Below are positions 35,471 to 48,000 of a stretch of 64,000 bases of DNA, one piece after another. How positions within the stretch are numbered: position 1 is the stretch's first letter; each line of letters starts with the position of its first letter. Source of the stretch: Salminus brasiliensis (Eukaryota > Chordata > Actinopteri > Characiformes > Bryconidae); contig NC_132878.1 in the NCBI RefSeq assembly GCF_030463535.1, forward strand, positions 97,389,570 to 97,453,569, read 5' to 3'. Position numbers and translations under genes: made by a program. The notes beneath the pieces are model-generated. The model had not been told where the DNA came from. It did no database searches and saw nothing but the letters and a program-made list of their open reading frames with translations.

Positions 35471-37620
35471 TATTTTTGGTACTGTCAGTACTGTTAGTGC
35501 TACGTTCAGTATTATCAGTGCTGATTCAGTAGTATAGGTATTTAGTACTGTCAGTACTGTCAGTGCTAATTCAGTAGTATAGGTATTTAGTACTGTCAGT
35601 ACTGTCAGTACTAATTCAGTAGTATAGGTATTTAGTACTGTCAGTACTGTCAGTGCTAATTCAGTAGTATAGGTATTTAGTACTGTCAGTACTGTCAGTG
35701 CTAATTCAGTAGTATAGGAATTTTTCAGTACTGTCAGTGCTAATTCAGTAGTATAGGTATTTTAGTACTGTTAGTGCTGCTAGTGCTAATTCAGTAGTAT
35801 AGGAATTTAGTACTGTTAGTGCTAATTTAGTAGTATAGGAATTTGTTCAGTACTGCTAGTGCTACTTCAAGTAGTATAGGTATTTTGGTACTGTCAGTAC
35901 TGCTAGTGCTACTTCAAATAGTATAGGTATTTTGGTACTGTCAGTACTGCTAGTGCTAATTCAGTAGTATAGGCATTTGTTCAGTATTATCAGTGCTAAT
36001 TCAGTAGTATAGGTATTTAGTACTGTCAGTGCTAATTTAGTAGTATAGGAATTTGTTCAGTACTCTTAGTGCTACTTCAGTAGTATAGGTATTTTTGGTA
36101 CTGTCAGTACTGTTAGTGCTACTTCAGTAGTATATGTACTTTAGTACTTTTAGTGCTTATTCAGGAGTATAGGTATTTGTTCAGTACTGTCAGTGCTAAT
36201 TTAGTAGTATAGGAATTTGTTCAGTACTGTTAGTGCTACTTCAGTAGTATAGGTATTTTGGTACTGTCAGTACTGCTAGTGCTAATTCAGTAGTATAGGC
36301 ATTTGTTCAGTATTATCAGTGCTACTTCAGTAGTATACATATGTTGGTACTGTCAGTACTGCTAGTGCTACTTCAAGTAGTATAGGTATTTTGGTACTGT
36401 CAGTACTGCTAGTGCTAATTCAGTAGTATAGGTATTTGTTCAGTATTATCAGTGCTAATTCAGTAGTATAGGTATTTAATACTGTCATTGCTAATTTAGT
36501 AGTATAGGAATTTGTTCAGTACTGTCAGTGCTACTTCAGTATTATAGGTATTTTTGGTACTGTTAGTGCTGTTAGTGCTAATTCAGTAGTATATGTATTT
36601 TTTTCAGTACTGTAAGTGCTACTTCTGTAGTATAGGTATTTTAGTACTGTTAGTGCTGTTAGTGCTAATTCAGTAGTATAGGTATTTTAGTACTGTTAGT
36701 GCTGTTAGTGCTAATACAGTAGTATAGGTATTTTTCAGTACTGTCAGTACTAATTCAGTAGTATAGGTATTTTAGTACTGTTAGTGCTGTTAGTGCTAAT
36801 ACAGTAGTATAGGTATTTTTCAGTACTGTCAGTACTAATTCAGTAGTATAGGTATTTTAGTACTGTTAGTGCTAATTCAGTAGTATAGGTATTTTTCAGT
36901 ACTGTCAGTACTAATTCAGTAGTATAGGTATTTTAGTACTGTTAGTACTGTTAGTGCTAATTTAGTAGTATAGGTATTTTCAGTACTGTTCGTGCTAATT
37001 CAGTAGTATAGGTATTTTAGTACTGTTAGTGCTGTTAGTGCTAATACAGTAGTATAGGTATTTTTCAGTACTGTCAGTACTAATTCAGTAGTATAGGTAT
37101 TTTAGTACTGTTAGTGCTAATTCAGTAGTATAGGTATTTTTCAGTACTGTCAGTACTAATTCAGTAGTATAGGTATTTTAGTACTGTTAGTGCTGTTAGT
37201 GCTAATTCAGTAGTATAGGTATTTTTCAGTACTGTCAGTACTAATTCAGTAGTATAGGTATTTTAGTACTGTTAGTGCTAATTCAGTAGTATAGGTATTT
37301 TTCAGTACTGTCAGTACTAATTCAGTAGTATAGGTATTTTAGTACTGTTAGTGCTGTTAGTGCTAATTCAGTAGTATAGGTATTTTTCAGTACTGTCAGT
37401 ACTAATTCAGTAGTATAGGTATTTTAGTAAAGTTAGTGCTGTTAGTGCTAATTCAGTAGTATAGGTATTTTTCAGTACTGTCAGTACTAATTCAGTAGTA
37501 TAGGTATTTTCTTAGAACTGTTTGTGTTTTTCAGTACTGTTTGTGCTAATTTAGTAGTATATGTATTTTTTTGGGACTGTTGATGTTTATTACATCAGTA
37601 CAATCTGTATTAATAGGTAT
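35470..37620. repeat. about 40-bp minisatellite, unit A
   Basis: Dozens of copies of TTCAGTACTGTCAGTGCTAA plus TTCAGTAGTATAGGTATTT. It begins exactly where family C is truncated. Unit B's equivalent (40965-41500) is about four times shorter. Confidence 0.92.
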
Positions 37621-37964
37621 TCATTCAGTAATTTAGGAGTTATTGAGATTTCAGTAAAGTTGGTTCATAATCAGTAGTATATGGAGCTAACTTGCTTTCA
37701 GCCCTGCCATTGCTATTTCAGTAATCTAGGCATTGATTCAGTACCAGATGTTATTTCAGCACTGTCAGTGCTAAATCCATAGTATAGGTATTCATTCACT
37801 ATTGTTAATTGTTATATTAAATTACAGTAGGCTCTTTCTTCAGTACGTTTGGTAGTAATTAATACTCCAGGTGTTTTCAGAAGTGAAATAATTTCAGTAA
37901 TGAAGGTCAATCAGAAAATTGAGAAATAATTCACTGTGGATACTGTGCATCATTATTAAAATTC

Positions 37965-37970
37965 TTTATT
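37965..37970 (-). other. poly(A) signal after orphan caspase exon 7
   Basis: AATAAA on the minus strand, identical in context to the caspase signal at 41938-41943. Confidence 0.65.
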
Positions 37971-38102
37971 AATCACATTTATGTCACACCAGGGAGGCAT
38001 GAGGCATCATATCAGCTGTAGTGTACTTCCCTTACATGGTATTATATGTCAGTTGAGCAGAATGTAATGTAAAAGTAGGCTGATGTTGATGTCGCTCTCC
38101 TC

Positions 38103-38201
38103 TCAGAGCCCTGGGAACAGGTAGAACAACTTTGTGAGAGAAATTCGATCCTTAGACACCATCTGTCTAAAGCGCCGGAAGTTCTCAAAACGTCTCATAA
38201 C
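38103..38201 (-). pseudogene. orphan copy of caspase exon 7
   Basis: 99 nt identical to caspase exon 7 (42076-42174), with its acceptor (TTACAG), stop codon and poly(A) signal. The rest of the caspase lies more than 4 kb upstream with its own exon 7 in between, so this copy would be used only by exon skipping or by transcripts from the orphan PYD exon. In that case it would be read in a different frame. Confidence 0.88.
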
Positions 38202-38329
38202 CTGTAACAGTAAAGGAGGAACACATTACACTCTGAGCTGAGCTTAGAGACTGAAACACTGTAGACCTGATTTATAGGGCAGTGTTGTCTCATATACATA
38301 AACAGAATCCTAATGTATAGTGCACATCT

Positions 38330-39089
38330 CATTATTATAAGAGCAGCATTCCATATACAGTATATATCTCATATATATGAGCAGCATTCCATATACAGTA
38401 TATATCTTATATATTTAATATATATGAGCAGCATCCCATATACAGTATATATCTCATATATATGAGCAGCATCCCATATACAGTATATATCTCATATATA
38501 TTTAATATATATGAGCAGCATCCCATATACAGTATATATCTTATATATTTAATATATATGAGCAGCATCCCATATACAGTATATATCTCATATATATGAG
38601 CAGCATCCCATATACAGTATATATCTCATATATATTTAATATATATGAGCAGCATCCCATATACAGTATATATCTTATATATTTAATATATATGAGCAGC
38701 ATCCCATATACAGTATATATCTTATATACAATATATGAGCAGCATCCCATATACATCATATATCTCATATATATGAGCAGCATCCCATATACAGTATATA
38801 TCTCATATATATTTAATATATATGAGCAGCATCCCATATACAGTATATATCTTATATATTTAATATATATGAGCAGCATCCCATATACAGTATATATCTC
38901 ATATATATGAGCAGCATCCCATATACAGTATATATCTTATATACAATATATGAGCAGCATCCCATATACAGTATATATCTCAGATATATGTAATATATAC
39001 AATATATGAGCAGCATCCCATATACAGTACATATCTCATATATATTTAATATATATGAACAGCATCCCATATACAGTATACTGTATATA

Positions 39090-39135
<46 letters not shown>
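38330..39135. repeat. AT-rich minisatellite, unit A
   Basis: Repeats of ATGAGCAGCATCCCATATAC plus AGTATATATCTCATATAT, with variable ATTTAATATAT inserts, ending in a pure (TA)n run at about 39096-39134. ORFs on both strands are artefacts of period. Confidence 0.93.
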
Positions 39136-39137
<2 letters not shown>

Positions 39138-39206
39138 TTGAAGTGGCCTAGTAAATGGTCTAAATACTTGTCCATGTCCAAGTTTATAATATAAATATTT
39201 GTTGTT

Positions 39207-40516
39207 TCACTCACCTGCTCCAGCAGACTGTGAGTATCCGTTTGCTAGAAAAAAAGAAAACATAATTAGTTCTGTCAGATCCCAATGGCATCATCAGCAC
39301 ATAAATTACAAATGTACAAAATAATTACTAAAATAAGCTACTACATTTTAGAGAACAAACGCTAAGGTAGCACAAGCATTTATTCAGTACTATAAGTTTT
39401 ATTTCAGTCCTCAGTGCTGATTACATTGGATAAATATTAACTCAGTACTTTCTGTATTAATTCAGTATTTTTGTCTAGTATTCTTAGTGCTTAACTACTA
39501 ATCAAATAAGTACTAATTCAGCACTTAGTGTTTTTTGTACACATTACTTCAGTACGTTAGGTTTCATTTCAGTACTCTCAATGCTGATTAAGTAACACAT
39601 TACTTCAGTACTTTAGGTTTCATTTCAGTACTCTCAGCACAGATGCAGTAGTATAATTCAGTACTCTCAGTAATAGTTAATGCATTCAGTACTTTAGGTT
39701 TCATTTCAGTACTCTCAGCACAAATTCAGTAGTTTAAGCATTAGTTTAGTATTCTCTGTGCTGATTAGGTTGGATAAATGTTAATTCAGTACTTTAGGTT
39801 TCATTACAGTACTCTCAGCACAAATTCAGCAGTAAAGGTATCAACTCAGTACTCTCAGTGCTGATTAAGTAACACATTACTTTAGTACTTTAGGTTTCAT
39901 TTCAGTACTCTCAGCACAAATTCAGCAGTAAAGGTATCAACTCAGTACTCTCAGTGCTGATTAAGTAACACATTACTTCAGTACTTTAGGTTTCATTTCA
40001 GTACTCTCAGCACAGATTCAGTACTACAGGTATCAGTTCAGTACTGACTAAGCTGAATAAGTAGTCTACCCTGCCAATTCAGCAGTTGGTGTTTAACAGT
40101 CCCTCGCGCTCGTGCTTTGTATGTGTCGCTGTGGTTCTGCAGCAGAAGCAGGGGTGGACACGTCTCCACCTAAAAGTGAAACTAAAACCCGTCTGCTCGG
40201 TTTCCTCGCTCGCGCTGCCCCGTCTCTCAGGTGAATAACCAGGCTCCTCACCTGCAGCCTCCTGTTCTAGATCCTCCGCTATCTGATTGGCACCGATGGT
40301 CCTCAGCAGCTGCGCGGTGATCTCCAGCGCGCGCTTCTCCGTGTACGTTTCAATTAGAAGGCGCGCGACGTCTCCGCGGTCTTTCCCCTCCACGGCGCCC
40401 CTCCGCACGCGCGGCTGCAGCCCGGAGTCGGTCAGCTTAGCGGTGAACTTCTTAAACTGCTCCGAGTCCAGATCCTCCAGAGCCTCGAGCAGGATGTCCC
40501 ACACGGACTTGGACAT
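39207..40516 (-). CDS. orphan pycard-type PYD exon pair; possible PYD-only protein or alternative first exons
   Basis: Exon 1 copy 40516-40252 and exon 2 copy 39244-39215 keep their splice sites, the ATG and the upstream GC box/TTCCAGGAA. Exon 1 differs from pycard exon 1 at 4 of 265 bases, giving Trp6 (Arg in the others) and Leu13. If exons 1 and 2 are joined and intron 2 is retained, the frame ends two codons later (GGT GAG TGA, stop at 39207-39209), a PYD-only product of about 100 aa. Splicing on to orphan caspase exon 7 would stop after five codons (about 103 aa). Splicing to pycard exon 3 would give a full ASC with a variant PYD. Mammalian PYD-only proteins (POP1-3) regulate inflammasomes; whether this one is expressed is unknown. 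Confidence 0.55.
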
Positions 40517-40571
40517 GGTTTAAGGCAGCTCGCGCGCGTCCGCACTGGAGTCAGAAGACGAGAAGAAAGTT

Positions 40572-40596
40572 GGCGGGGCTTCTTCTCTTCCAGGAA
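40572..40596 (-). promoter_or_regulatory. duplicated GC box and GAS-like site upstream of orphan PYD exon
   Basis: Same GGCGGGGC and TTCCAGGAA pair as at 35081-35105, 56-80 bp upstream of the orphan ATG, showing that the presumptive promoter was duplicated with the exon. Confidence 0.4.
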
Positions 40597-40650
40597 GTTA
40601 AAAACATCAGCCCACAGCTTCTGCCCCTCCTCCCTGAAGCATACGTCTAC

Positions 40651-41500
40651 ATACACTGTCTGTCCAAAAGTTTGTGGACACCCCTTTTAAGGGATGCATT
40701 CAGCTGCTTTAGGGTGCACCAATTGCTGACACAGATGTGCAAATGCACACACAGCTTGTCTCTGTAGAGAAGAAGAACTGCCAATAGAATAGGACCATCT
40801 GCAGGAGCAGATAAACACCATGCTGCCTAATAATGCCAGGCGTGGGCTAGAGGGGTATAAAGCCCCCCAGCATTGAGGAGCTGTGGAGCAGTGGAAGAAC
40901 TGTATTCTCTGGAATGATGGTGGTGGAGCTTCATCCAGTACTTTTGGGTTGAGTTGGGTATTTTTGGTACTGTCAGTACTGCTAGTGCTAATTCAGTAGT
41001 ATAGGTATTTAGTACTGTCAGTGCTAATTTAGTAGTATAGGAATTTGTTCAGTACTGTCAGTACTAATTCAGTAGTATAGGTATTTTAGTACTGTCAGTA
41101 CTAATTCAGTAGTATAGGTATTTTAGTACTGTTAGTGCTAATACAGTAGTATAGGTCTTTTTCAGTACTATCAGTACTAATTCAGTAGTATAGGTATTTT
41201 AGTACTGTCAGTACTAATTCAGTAGTATAGGTATTTTAGTACTGTTAGTGCTGTTAGTGCTAATTCAGTAGTATAGGTGTTTTTCAGTACTGTCAGTACT
41301 AATTCAGTAGTATAGGTATTTTAGTACTGTTAGTGCTGTTAGTGCTAATTCAGTAGTATAGGTGTTTTTCAGTACTGTCAGTACTAATTCAGTAGTATAG
41401 GTATTTTAGTACTGTTAGTGCTAATTCAGTAGTATAGGTATTTTTCAGTACTGTCAGTACTAATTCAATAGTATAGGTATTTTCTTAGAACTGTTTGTGT
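40651..41500. repeat. family C MITE fragment and contracted minisatellite, unit B
   Basis: The truncated MITE (40651-40960) is followed by about 13 copies of the TTCAGTACTGTCAGTACTAA-type repeat. Confidence 0.88.
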
Positions 41501-41937
41501 TTTTCAGTACTGCTCGTGCTAATATAGTAGTATATGTATTTTTTTGGGACTGTTGATGTTTATTACATCGGTACAATCAGTATTAATAGGTATTCATTCA
41601 GTAATTTAGGAGTTATTGAGATTTCAGTAAAGTTGGTTCATAATCAGTAGTATATGGAGCTAACTTGCTTTCAGCCCTGCCATTGCTATTTCAGTAATCT
41701 AGGCATTGATTCAGTACCAGATGTTATTTCAGCACTGTCAGTGCTAAATCCATAGTATAGGTATTCATTCACTATTGTTAATTGTTATATTAAATTACAG
41801 TAGGCTCTTTCTTCAGTACGTTTGGTAGTAATTAATACTCCAGGTGTTTTCAGAAGTGAAATAGTTTCAGTAATGAAGGTCAGTCAGAAAATTGAGAAAT
41901 AATTCACTGTGGATACTGTGCATCATTATTAAAATTC

Positions 41938-41943
41938 TTTATT
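41938..41943 (-). other. poly(A) signal of the PYD-caspase
   Basis: AATAAA on the minus strand, about 135 bp after the caspase stop codon. Confidence 0.7.
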
Positions 41944-42075
41944 AATCACATTTATGTCACACCAGGGAGGCATGAGGCATCATATCAGCTGTAGTGTACT
42001 TCCCTTACATGGTATTATATGTCAGTTGAGCAGAATGTAATGTAAAAGTAGGCTGATGTTGATGTCGCTCTCCTC

Positions 42076-45000
42076 TCAGAGCCCTGGGAACAGGTAGAAC
42101 AACTTTGTGAGAGAAATTCGATCCTTAGACACCATCTGTCTAAAGCGCCGGAAGTTCTCAAAACGTCTCATAACCTGTAACAGTAAAGGAGGAACACATT
42201 ACACTCAGAGCTGAGCTTAGAGACTGAAACACTGTAGACCTGATTTATAGGACAGTGTTGTCTCATATACATAAACAGAATACTAATGTATAGTGCACAT
42301 CTCATTATTATAAGAGCAGCATTCCATATACAGTATATATCTCATATATATGAGCAGCATCCCATATACAGTATATATCTTATATATTTAATATATATGA
42401 GCAGCATCCCATATACAGTATATATCTTATATATATGAGCAGCATCCCATATACAGTATATATCTTATATATTTAATATATATGAGCAGCATCCCATATA
42501 CAGTATATATCTCATATATATGAGCAGCATCCCATATACAGTATATATCTTATATATTTAATATATATGAGCAGCATCCCATATACAGTATATATCTTAT
42601 ATATATGAGCAGCATCCCATATACAGTATATATCTTATATATTTAATATATATGAGCAGCATCCCATATACAGTATATATCTCATATATATGAGCAGCAT
42701 CCCATATACAGTATATATCTTATATATTTAATATATATGAGCAGCATCCCATATACAGTATATATCTTATATACAATATATGAGCAGCATCCCATATACA
42801 TCATATATCTCATATATATGAGCAGCATCCCATATACAGTATATATCTCATATATATTTAATATATATGAGCAGCATTCCATATACAGTATATATCTTAT
42901 ATATTTAATATATATGAGCAGCATCCCATATACAGTATATATCTTATATATTTAATATATATGAGTAACATCCCATATACAGTATATATCTCATATATAT
43001 GAGCAGCATCCCATATACAGTATATATCTCATATATATTTAATATATATGAACAGCATCCCATATACAGTATACTGTATATATCTCATATATATATACAT
43101 TTGAAGTGGCCTAGTAAATGGTCTAAATACTTGTCCATGTCCAAGTTTAGCTTTTCCTTTTCAATAAATTTGCAGCATTTTTAAAATTTCAGTTTTAATT
43201 TTTTTATTTGAGCACAAAGTAGCCGCAACATGACAAAATGTGAAAAACGTGAAAGGGTCTGAAGACTGCCCGAATGCAATGTGTGTGAACTGTCTCCCCT
43301 ATACAGAATGTGTCTCATAGACATGTATGATTAGAATCGCATGAGTATGAAGTGCTGCTGGACTTGCCTGTCGGAACAGCTCCTCGATGTGGTCCTTATG
43401 CGCATTAGCGTTGAACACCTCCACCAGGAATCCAATGAAGTATGCTCCGTTTTCTTCGTTCCTGAAAGATACGGTGTCTGTGGAAAACAACAGTCTTATT
43501 TAATTTTAATAAAAATTTGAACAAACAAAAAGTTTCTTCACCGACCTGAAGAACAACCTTCTCGGCATCAGTTTTAAAATTCTAGGCGTAAAAAAAAATA
43601 AAAAAATAAAAATATAGAGTCTGGAGACCAGACTTGCTTAGGCAGCTGCGTCACTCAGGAACCCGGGATCCCCTAGCCTAGCGGATCTGGAAGTTAAAAA
43701 TGGGGGCTTCTGTACAAGCGGCGGGGGGGGGGGGGCTGTTCTTTAGTAACAGAAGTATGTAATAACACTGACGGCCGGTTGGCGGCCCACAGGCTGTAGT
43801 ATCCTAATAACGGACAGTCAGGTGGTCAGGTTGCAGTGGGATGAGGGTAAACCAATGGTCACCACGAGGTCCTACTCACCGGGGGTGCAGGAGAACAGGG
43901 AGACGAAATCCTTCTCTTTATGTTCCCACACACCATCAATCTCCATGTCGTCTGATTCGCTGTCAGAGACCCACACACGCCCATGCCTGTCTACACATAT
44001 AGAATGGAGAACGTGACTGACTCCCACTCTCTGTCACCAGAGCTGAAAACACCCACCCCTTCTCCCAGACCGAGCCTGTCCCACACCTCCTTTATTAAGC
44101 TTACAGATATACACTGAGGAGGCGGAGCTACAGTCTCTCATTAGGGTGAATAATAATTAATAACACTCTAAATGTAGGTATTGTGATATACACTGAGGAG
44201 GCGGAGCTACAGTCTCTCATTAGGGTGAATATTAATAACGCTCTAAATGTAGGTATTGTGATATACACTGAGGAGGCGGAGCTACAGTCTCTCATTAGGG
44301 TGAATATTAATAACGCTCTAAATGTAGGTATTGTGATATACACTGAGGAGGCGGAGCTACAGTCTCTCATTAGGGTGAATATTAATAACGCTCTAAATGT
44401 AGGTATTGTGATATACACTGAGGAGGCGGAGCTACAGTCTCTCATTAGGGTGAATATTAATAACGCTCTAAATGTAGGTATTGTGGTATACACTGAGGAG
44501 GCGGAGCTACAGTCTCTGGTTAGGGTGAATATTAATAATGCTCTAAATGTAGGTATTGTAATATACACTGAGGAGGCGGAGCTACAGTCTCTGGTTAGGG
44601 TGAATATTAATAATGCTCTAAATGTAGGTATTGTAATATACACTGAGGAGGCGGAGCTACAGTCTCTGGTTAGGGTGAATATTAATAATGCTCTAAATGT
44701 AGGTATTGTGGTATACACTGAGGAGGCGGAGCTACAGTCTCTGGTTAGGGTGAATATTAATAATGCTCTAAATGTAGGTATTGTAATATACACTGAGGAG
44801 GCGGAGCTACAGTCTCTGGTTAGGGTGAATATTAATAATGCTCTAAATGTAGGTATTGTAATATACACTGAGGAGGCGGAGCTACAGTCTCTGGTTAGGG
44901 TGAATATTAATAATGCTCTAAATGTAGGTATTGTAATATACACTGAGGAGGCGGAGCTACAGTCTCTGGTTAGGGTGAATATTAATAATGCTCTAAATGT

Positions 45001-48000
45001 AGGTATTGTGGTATACACTGAGGAGGCGGAGCTACAGTCTCTTATTAGGGTGAATATTAATAACGCTCTAAATGTAGGTATTGTGATATACACTGAGGAG
45101 GCGGAGCTACAGTCTCTCATTAGGGTGAATATTAATAACGCTCTAAATGTAGGTATTGTGATATACACTGAGGAGGAGGAGCTACAGTCTCTCATTAGGG
45201 TGAATATTAATAATGCTCTAAATGTAGGTATTGTGGTATACACTGAGGAGGCGGAGCTACAGTCTCTGGTTAGGGTGAATATTAATAATGCTCTAAATGT
45301 AGGTATTGTAATATACACTGAGGAGGCGGAGCTACAGTCTCTGGTTAGGGTGAATATTAATAATGCTCTAAATGTAGGTATTGTGATATACACTGAGGAG
45401 GAGGAGCTACAGTCTCTCATTAGGGTGAATAATAATTAATAACGCTCTAAATGTAGGTATTGTGATATACACTGAGGAGGAGGAGCTACAGTCTCTCATT
45501 AGGGTGAATATTAATAACGCTCTAAATGTAGGTATTGTAATATACACTGAGGAGGCGGAGCTACAGTCTCTCATTAGGGTGAATATTAATAACGCTCTAA
45601 ATGTAGGTATTGTAATATACACTGAGGAGGCGGAGCTACAGTCTCTGGTTAGGGTGAATATTAATAATGCTCTAAATGTAGGTATTGTGATATACACTGA
45701 GGAGGCGGAGCTACAGTCTCTCATTAGGGTGAATAATAATTAATAACGCTCTAAATGTAGGTATTGTGGTATACACTGAGGAGGCGGAGCTACAGTCTCT
45801 CATTAGGGTGAATATTAATAATGCTCTAAATGTAGGTATTGTGGTATACGCTGAGATGTGATCAGTTTAACAGATAGTTGTTTAAAATAACTGTAGAAAA
45901 TGAACAGAAATAAATATGAAATATTAGTATTACCTCCTCTGCAGGCCTGAATCAGAATAACCTTGGGTTTGTCGCGCAGAGCCGGGCAGTTCGCTGTGTT
46001 CAGGTGTGTGTAGATATTGTCCACAGGAAGGAAATCCTTGTCATTGTCTGGTCCATGATGGACCCCCAAAATTTTGTCTTTCTTTCCATGAGACATAATG
46101 ACCACGAAGGTGCTGTCTGATTCTGCATGCTCGCTACGTCCAGCAAAGCTCCTAATCGCCTCGTCCATTTCCTGAAAAAACAACCAGTCTCAGTTTATTA
46201 CTGGTGGAGTTGTGGGCGGTAGGCGTGTTCTGTGCTAACTATGCTAACTCTTGTGAAGACAACTGAATGTAATGGACACTATTTTTAATGTCATTAAAAA
46301 GCTTTATCTGCAGTTAGCTAATTAGCTAATTAGCTTCTTTACAAATGAACGGTCAGTGATATATAAAGAAGAGGTTCTAGCAGTTATTGGATTGCAGGCT
46401 TGGTGGACCTATACTTCCTTAGGACACTTGGAGGTTCTGCATAGGGCACATTTCATCCACCCTTCCTTTCCCAACTCTTCCTGAGTTTCCAGCTGGTCCT
46501 CAATTTTTTTGAGGTCTCAGAATCCACAGCGTTAGCTTTCAACATTGGTGGGCTTCCTCCCCTTTTCATTTTATTGGTTAAGATCCTCTTTCTTCCAGTT
46601 TCGATTCCTCTTCTCTGTTCTTCCTCCATCAGTGCTTCCTTCTCTAGAGTAACAGTGAGGGTTTCTGACTGCCCGACCTTCCTGATCCTACCAGTGGTTT
46701 ACCATGGCCCTGCTTTTGTAAATAGCCACATAGGTAAAGGACAGAACACCAGACCTACAGATAACCCTGAAGTACCTGGTCCATCTGGAGCAATGGACAA
46801 TGCAGTAGGTAGGCTGGAGGAGAGGAGGTAGTCCCCAAAGGGGAAAGAGGAGGCAGTTGCCAGGTGAGCAGAGAAAGCCGTCGCCAGGTGAGGAGGGAAA
46901 CCATCCCCAGGTGAGTTGGGGGAGAGTAAGGCTGGAAAGCGGGAAAGCTTCAGGCAGTGGTGGATCATTGGTTAGAGCTCCGGGCTGTTGATGACAGGGC
47001 TGTGGGTTTGAGACCTAGGCTCGGCAAGATGTCACTGTTGGGCCCTTGAGCAAGATTCTTTACCCTCTCTCTGCTCCCCGGGTTACCGTCTTCACAATGT
47101 CATATAGGGTCGTCATCTTGAGACTCGTCTTCATCCAGGCATCACTACCAGTGTTCGCCATATTCCTACATGGGCTGTAGAGACTACAATGCAGCAGCTG
47201 AGGTTTATGGCTATAGCGGGTCAATAGCTGAGCCACTTTGACAAGGGCCAAATTGTCGGACGACAGATACCATTACAAGAACTTTGCATATCGGACGATA
47301 ACAGATACCGATTCGATTCCACTGTTTAATTAATAACCTTAAATTTACTACATTTAGTAAACTCACTTAATCAATACTTTACTAACTTAAACTATAACAA
47401 ATGAATTCAGATATTAATGAACATAATTTCTGTTTATTGGTCACTAAAATCAATAACTGTGCTGGACCTCGACACAGTGCTGTCCGGACTCAAATCTCAA
47501 AATCTGTGAGACTAAAGAGGAGCGAGCAGCCCCTCCCTTCTCGGTTCTCCGTATATGGAAGACAAGCAACAGGTGGCGATAGGCAGAGTCCTGCTGTTCG
47601 TCATGATCTGTGTATGATGTCTGTAGGTTACTCTGATCCTGGGTTATGAAGCCTAGAAAACCGAGAATCTGGTACCGTGAATGGATCAAACGTTTGGATC
47701 AGACTAATTATCCAATATTCAACCAGCAAATTTTGTTAGTATCGGGCCGATATTCGATCCTAGTATCGGATTGGTGCATCCCTAGTGGGTACATACAGAT
47801 AGAGGTCTGAGCAAGGACAGACTACCAGCTGGCAACAGGGTGTTGGGTGATAACTGGTCAGACATGAAGACCTGAGCCGTTCTGACAAGGGACACACTGA
47901 TATGTCCAGACGTCTTGATCTTGCTGCTTGTAGGCAGATTCAAGCAAGTTGTGGTGGGTAACTACCAACAGTGGGTCGAGAAGGGACAAATCACAGGGTG

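Larger units (their letters stand above)
33516..39186. repeat. tandem duplication unit A (contains pycard exons 1-2 and an orphan caspase exon 7)
   Basis: The unit runs from TATAATATAAATATTTG to TTGTCCATGTCCAAGTTTA. At 39186 the end of the unit joins directly to a second copy of its own beginning. Unit A is about 1.7 kb longer than unit B, mostly because its TTCAGTACTG minisatellite is longer. Confidence 0.92.
39187..43149. repeat. tandem duplication unit B (orphan pycard exons 1-2 and the caspase's own exon 7)
   Basis: Second copy of 33516-39186; it ends CCATGTCCAAGTTTA at 43149, after which the sequence continues as unique caspase intron 6. Coding parts are nearly identical to unit A; minisatellites have contracted. 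Confidence 0.92.

Noticed and set aside
38541-39070. Tyr/Ile-rich ORFs on both strands (also 42682-42955)
   Set aside because: AT-rich minisatellite with palindromic units; no coding signal.
44128-45439. ORFs of 430 and 418 codons on opposite strands
   Set aside because: They are the 75-bp tandem repeat read in frame on both strands, inside a caspase intron; no domain, and the period explains the open frame.
46952-47090. tRNA gene
   Set aside because: A- and B-box-like motifs are present, but there is no acceptor stem or anticodon arm that pairs; a SINE body follows.
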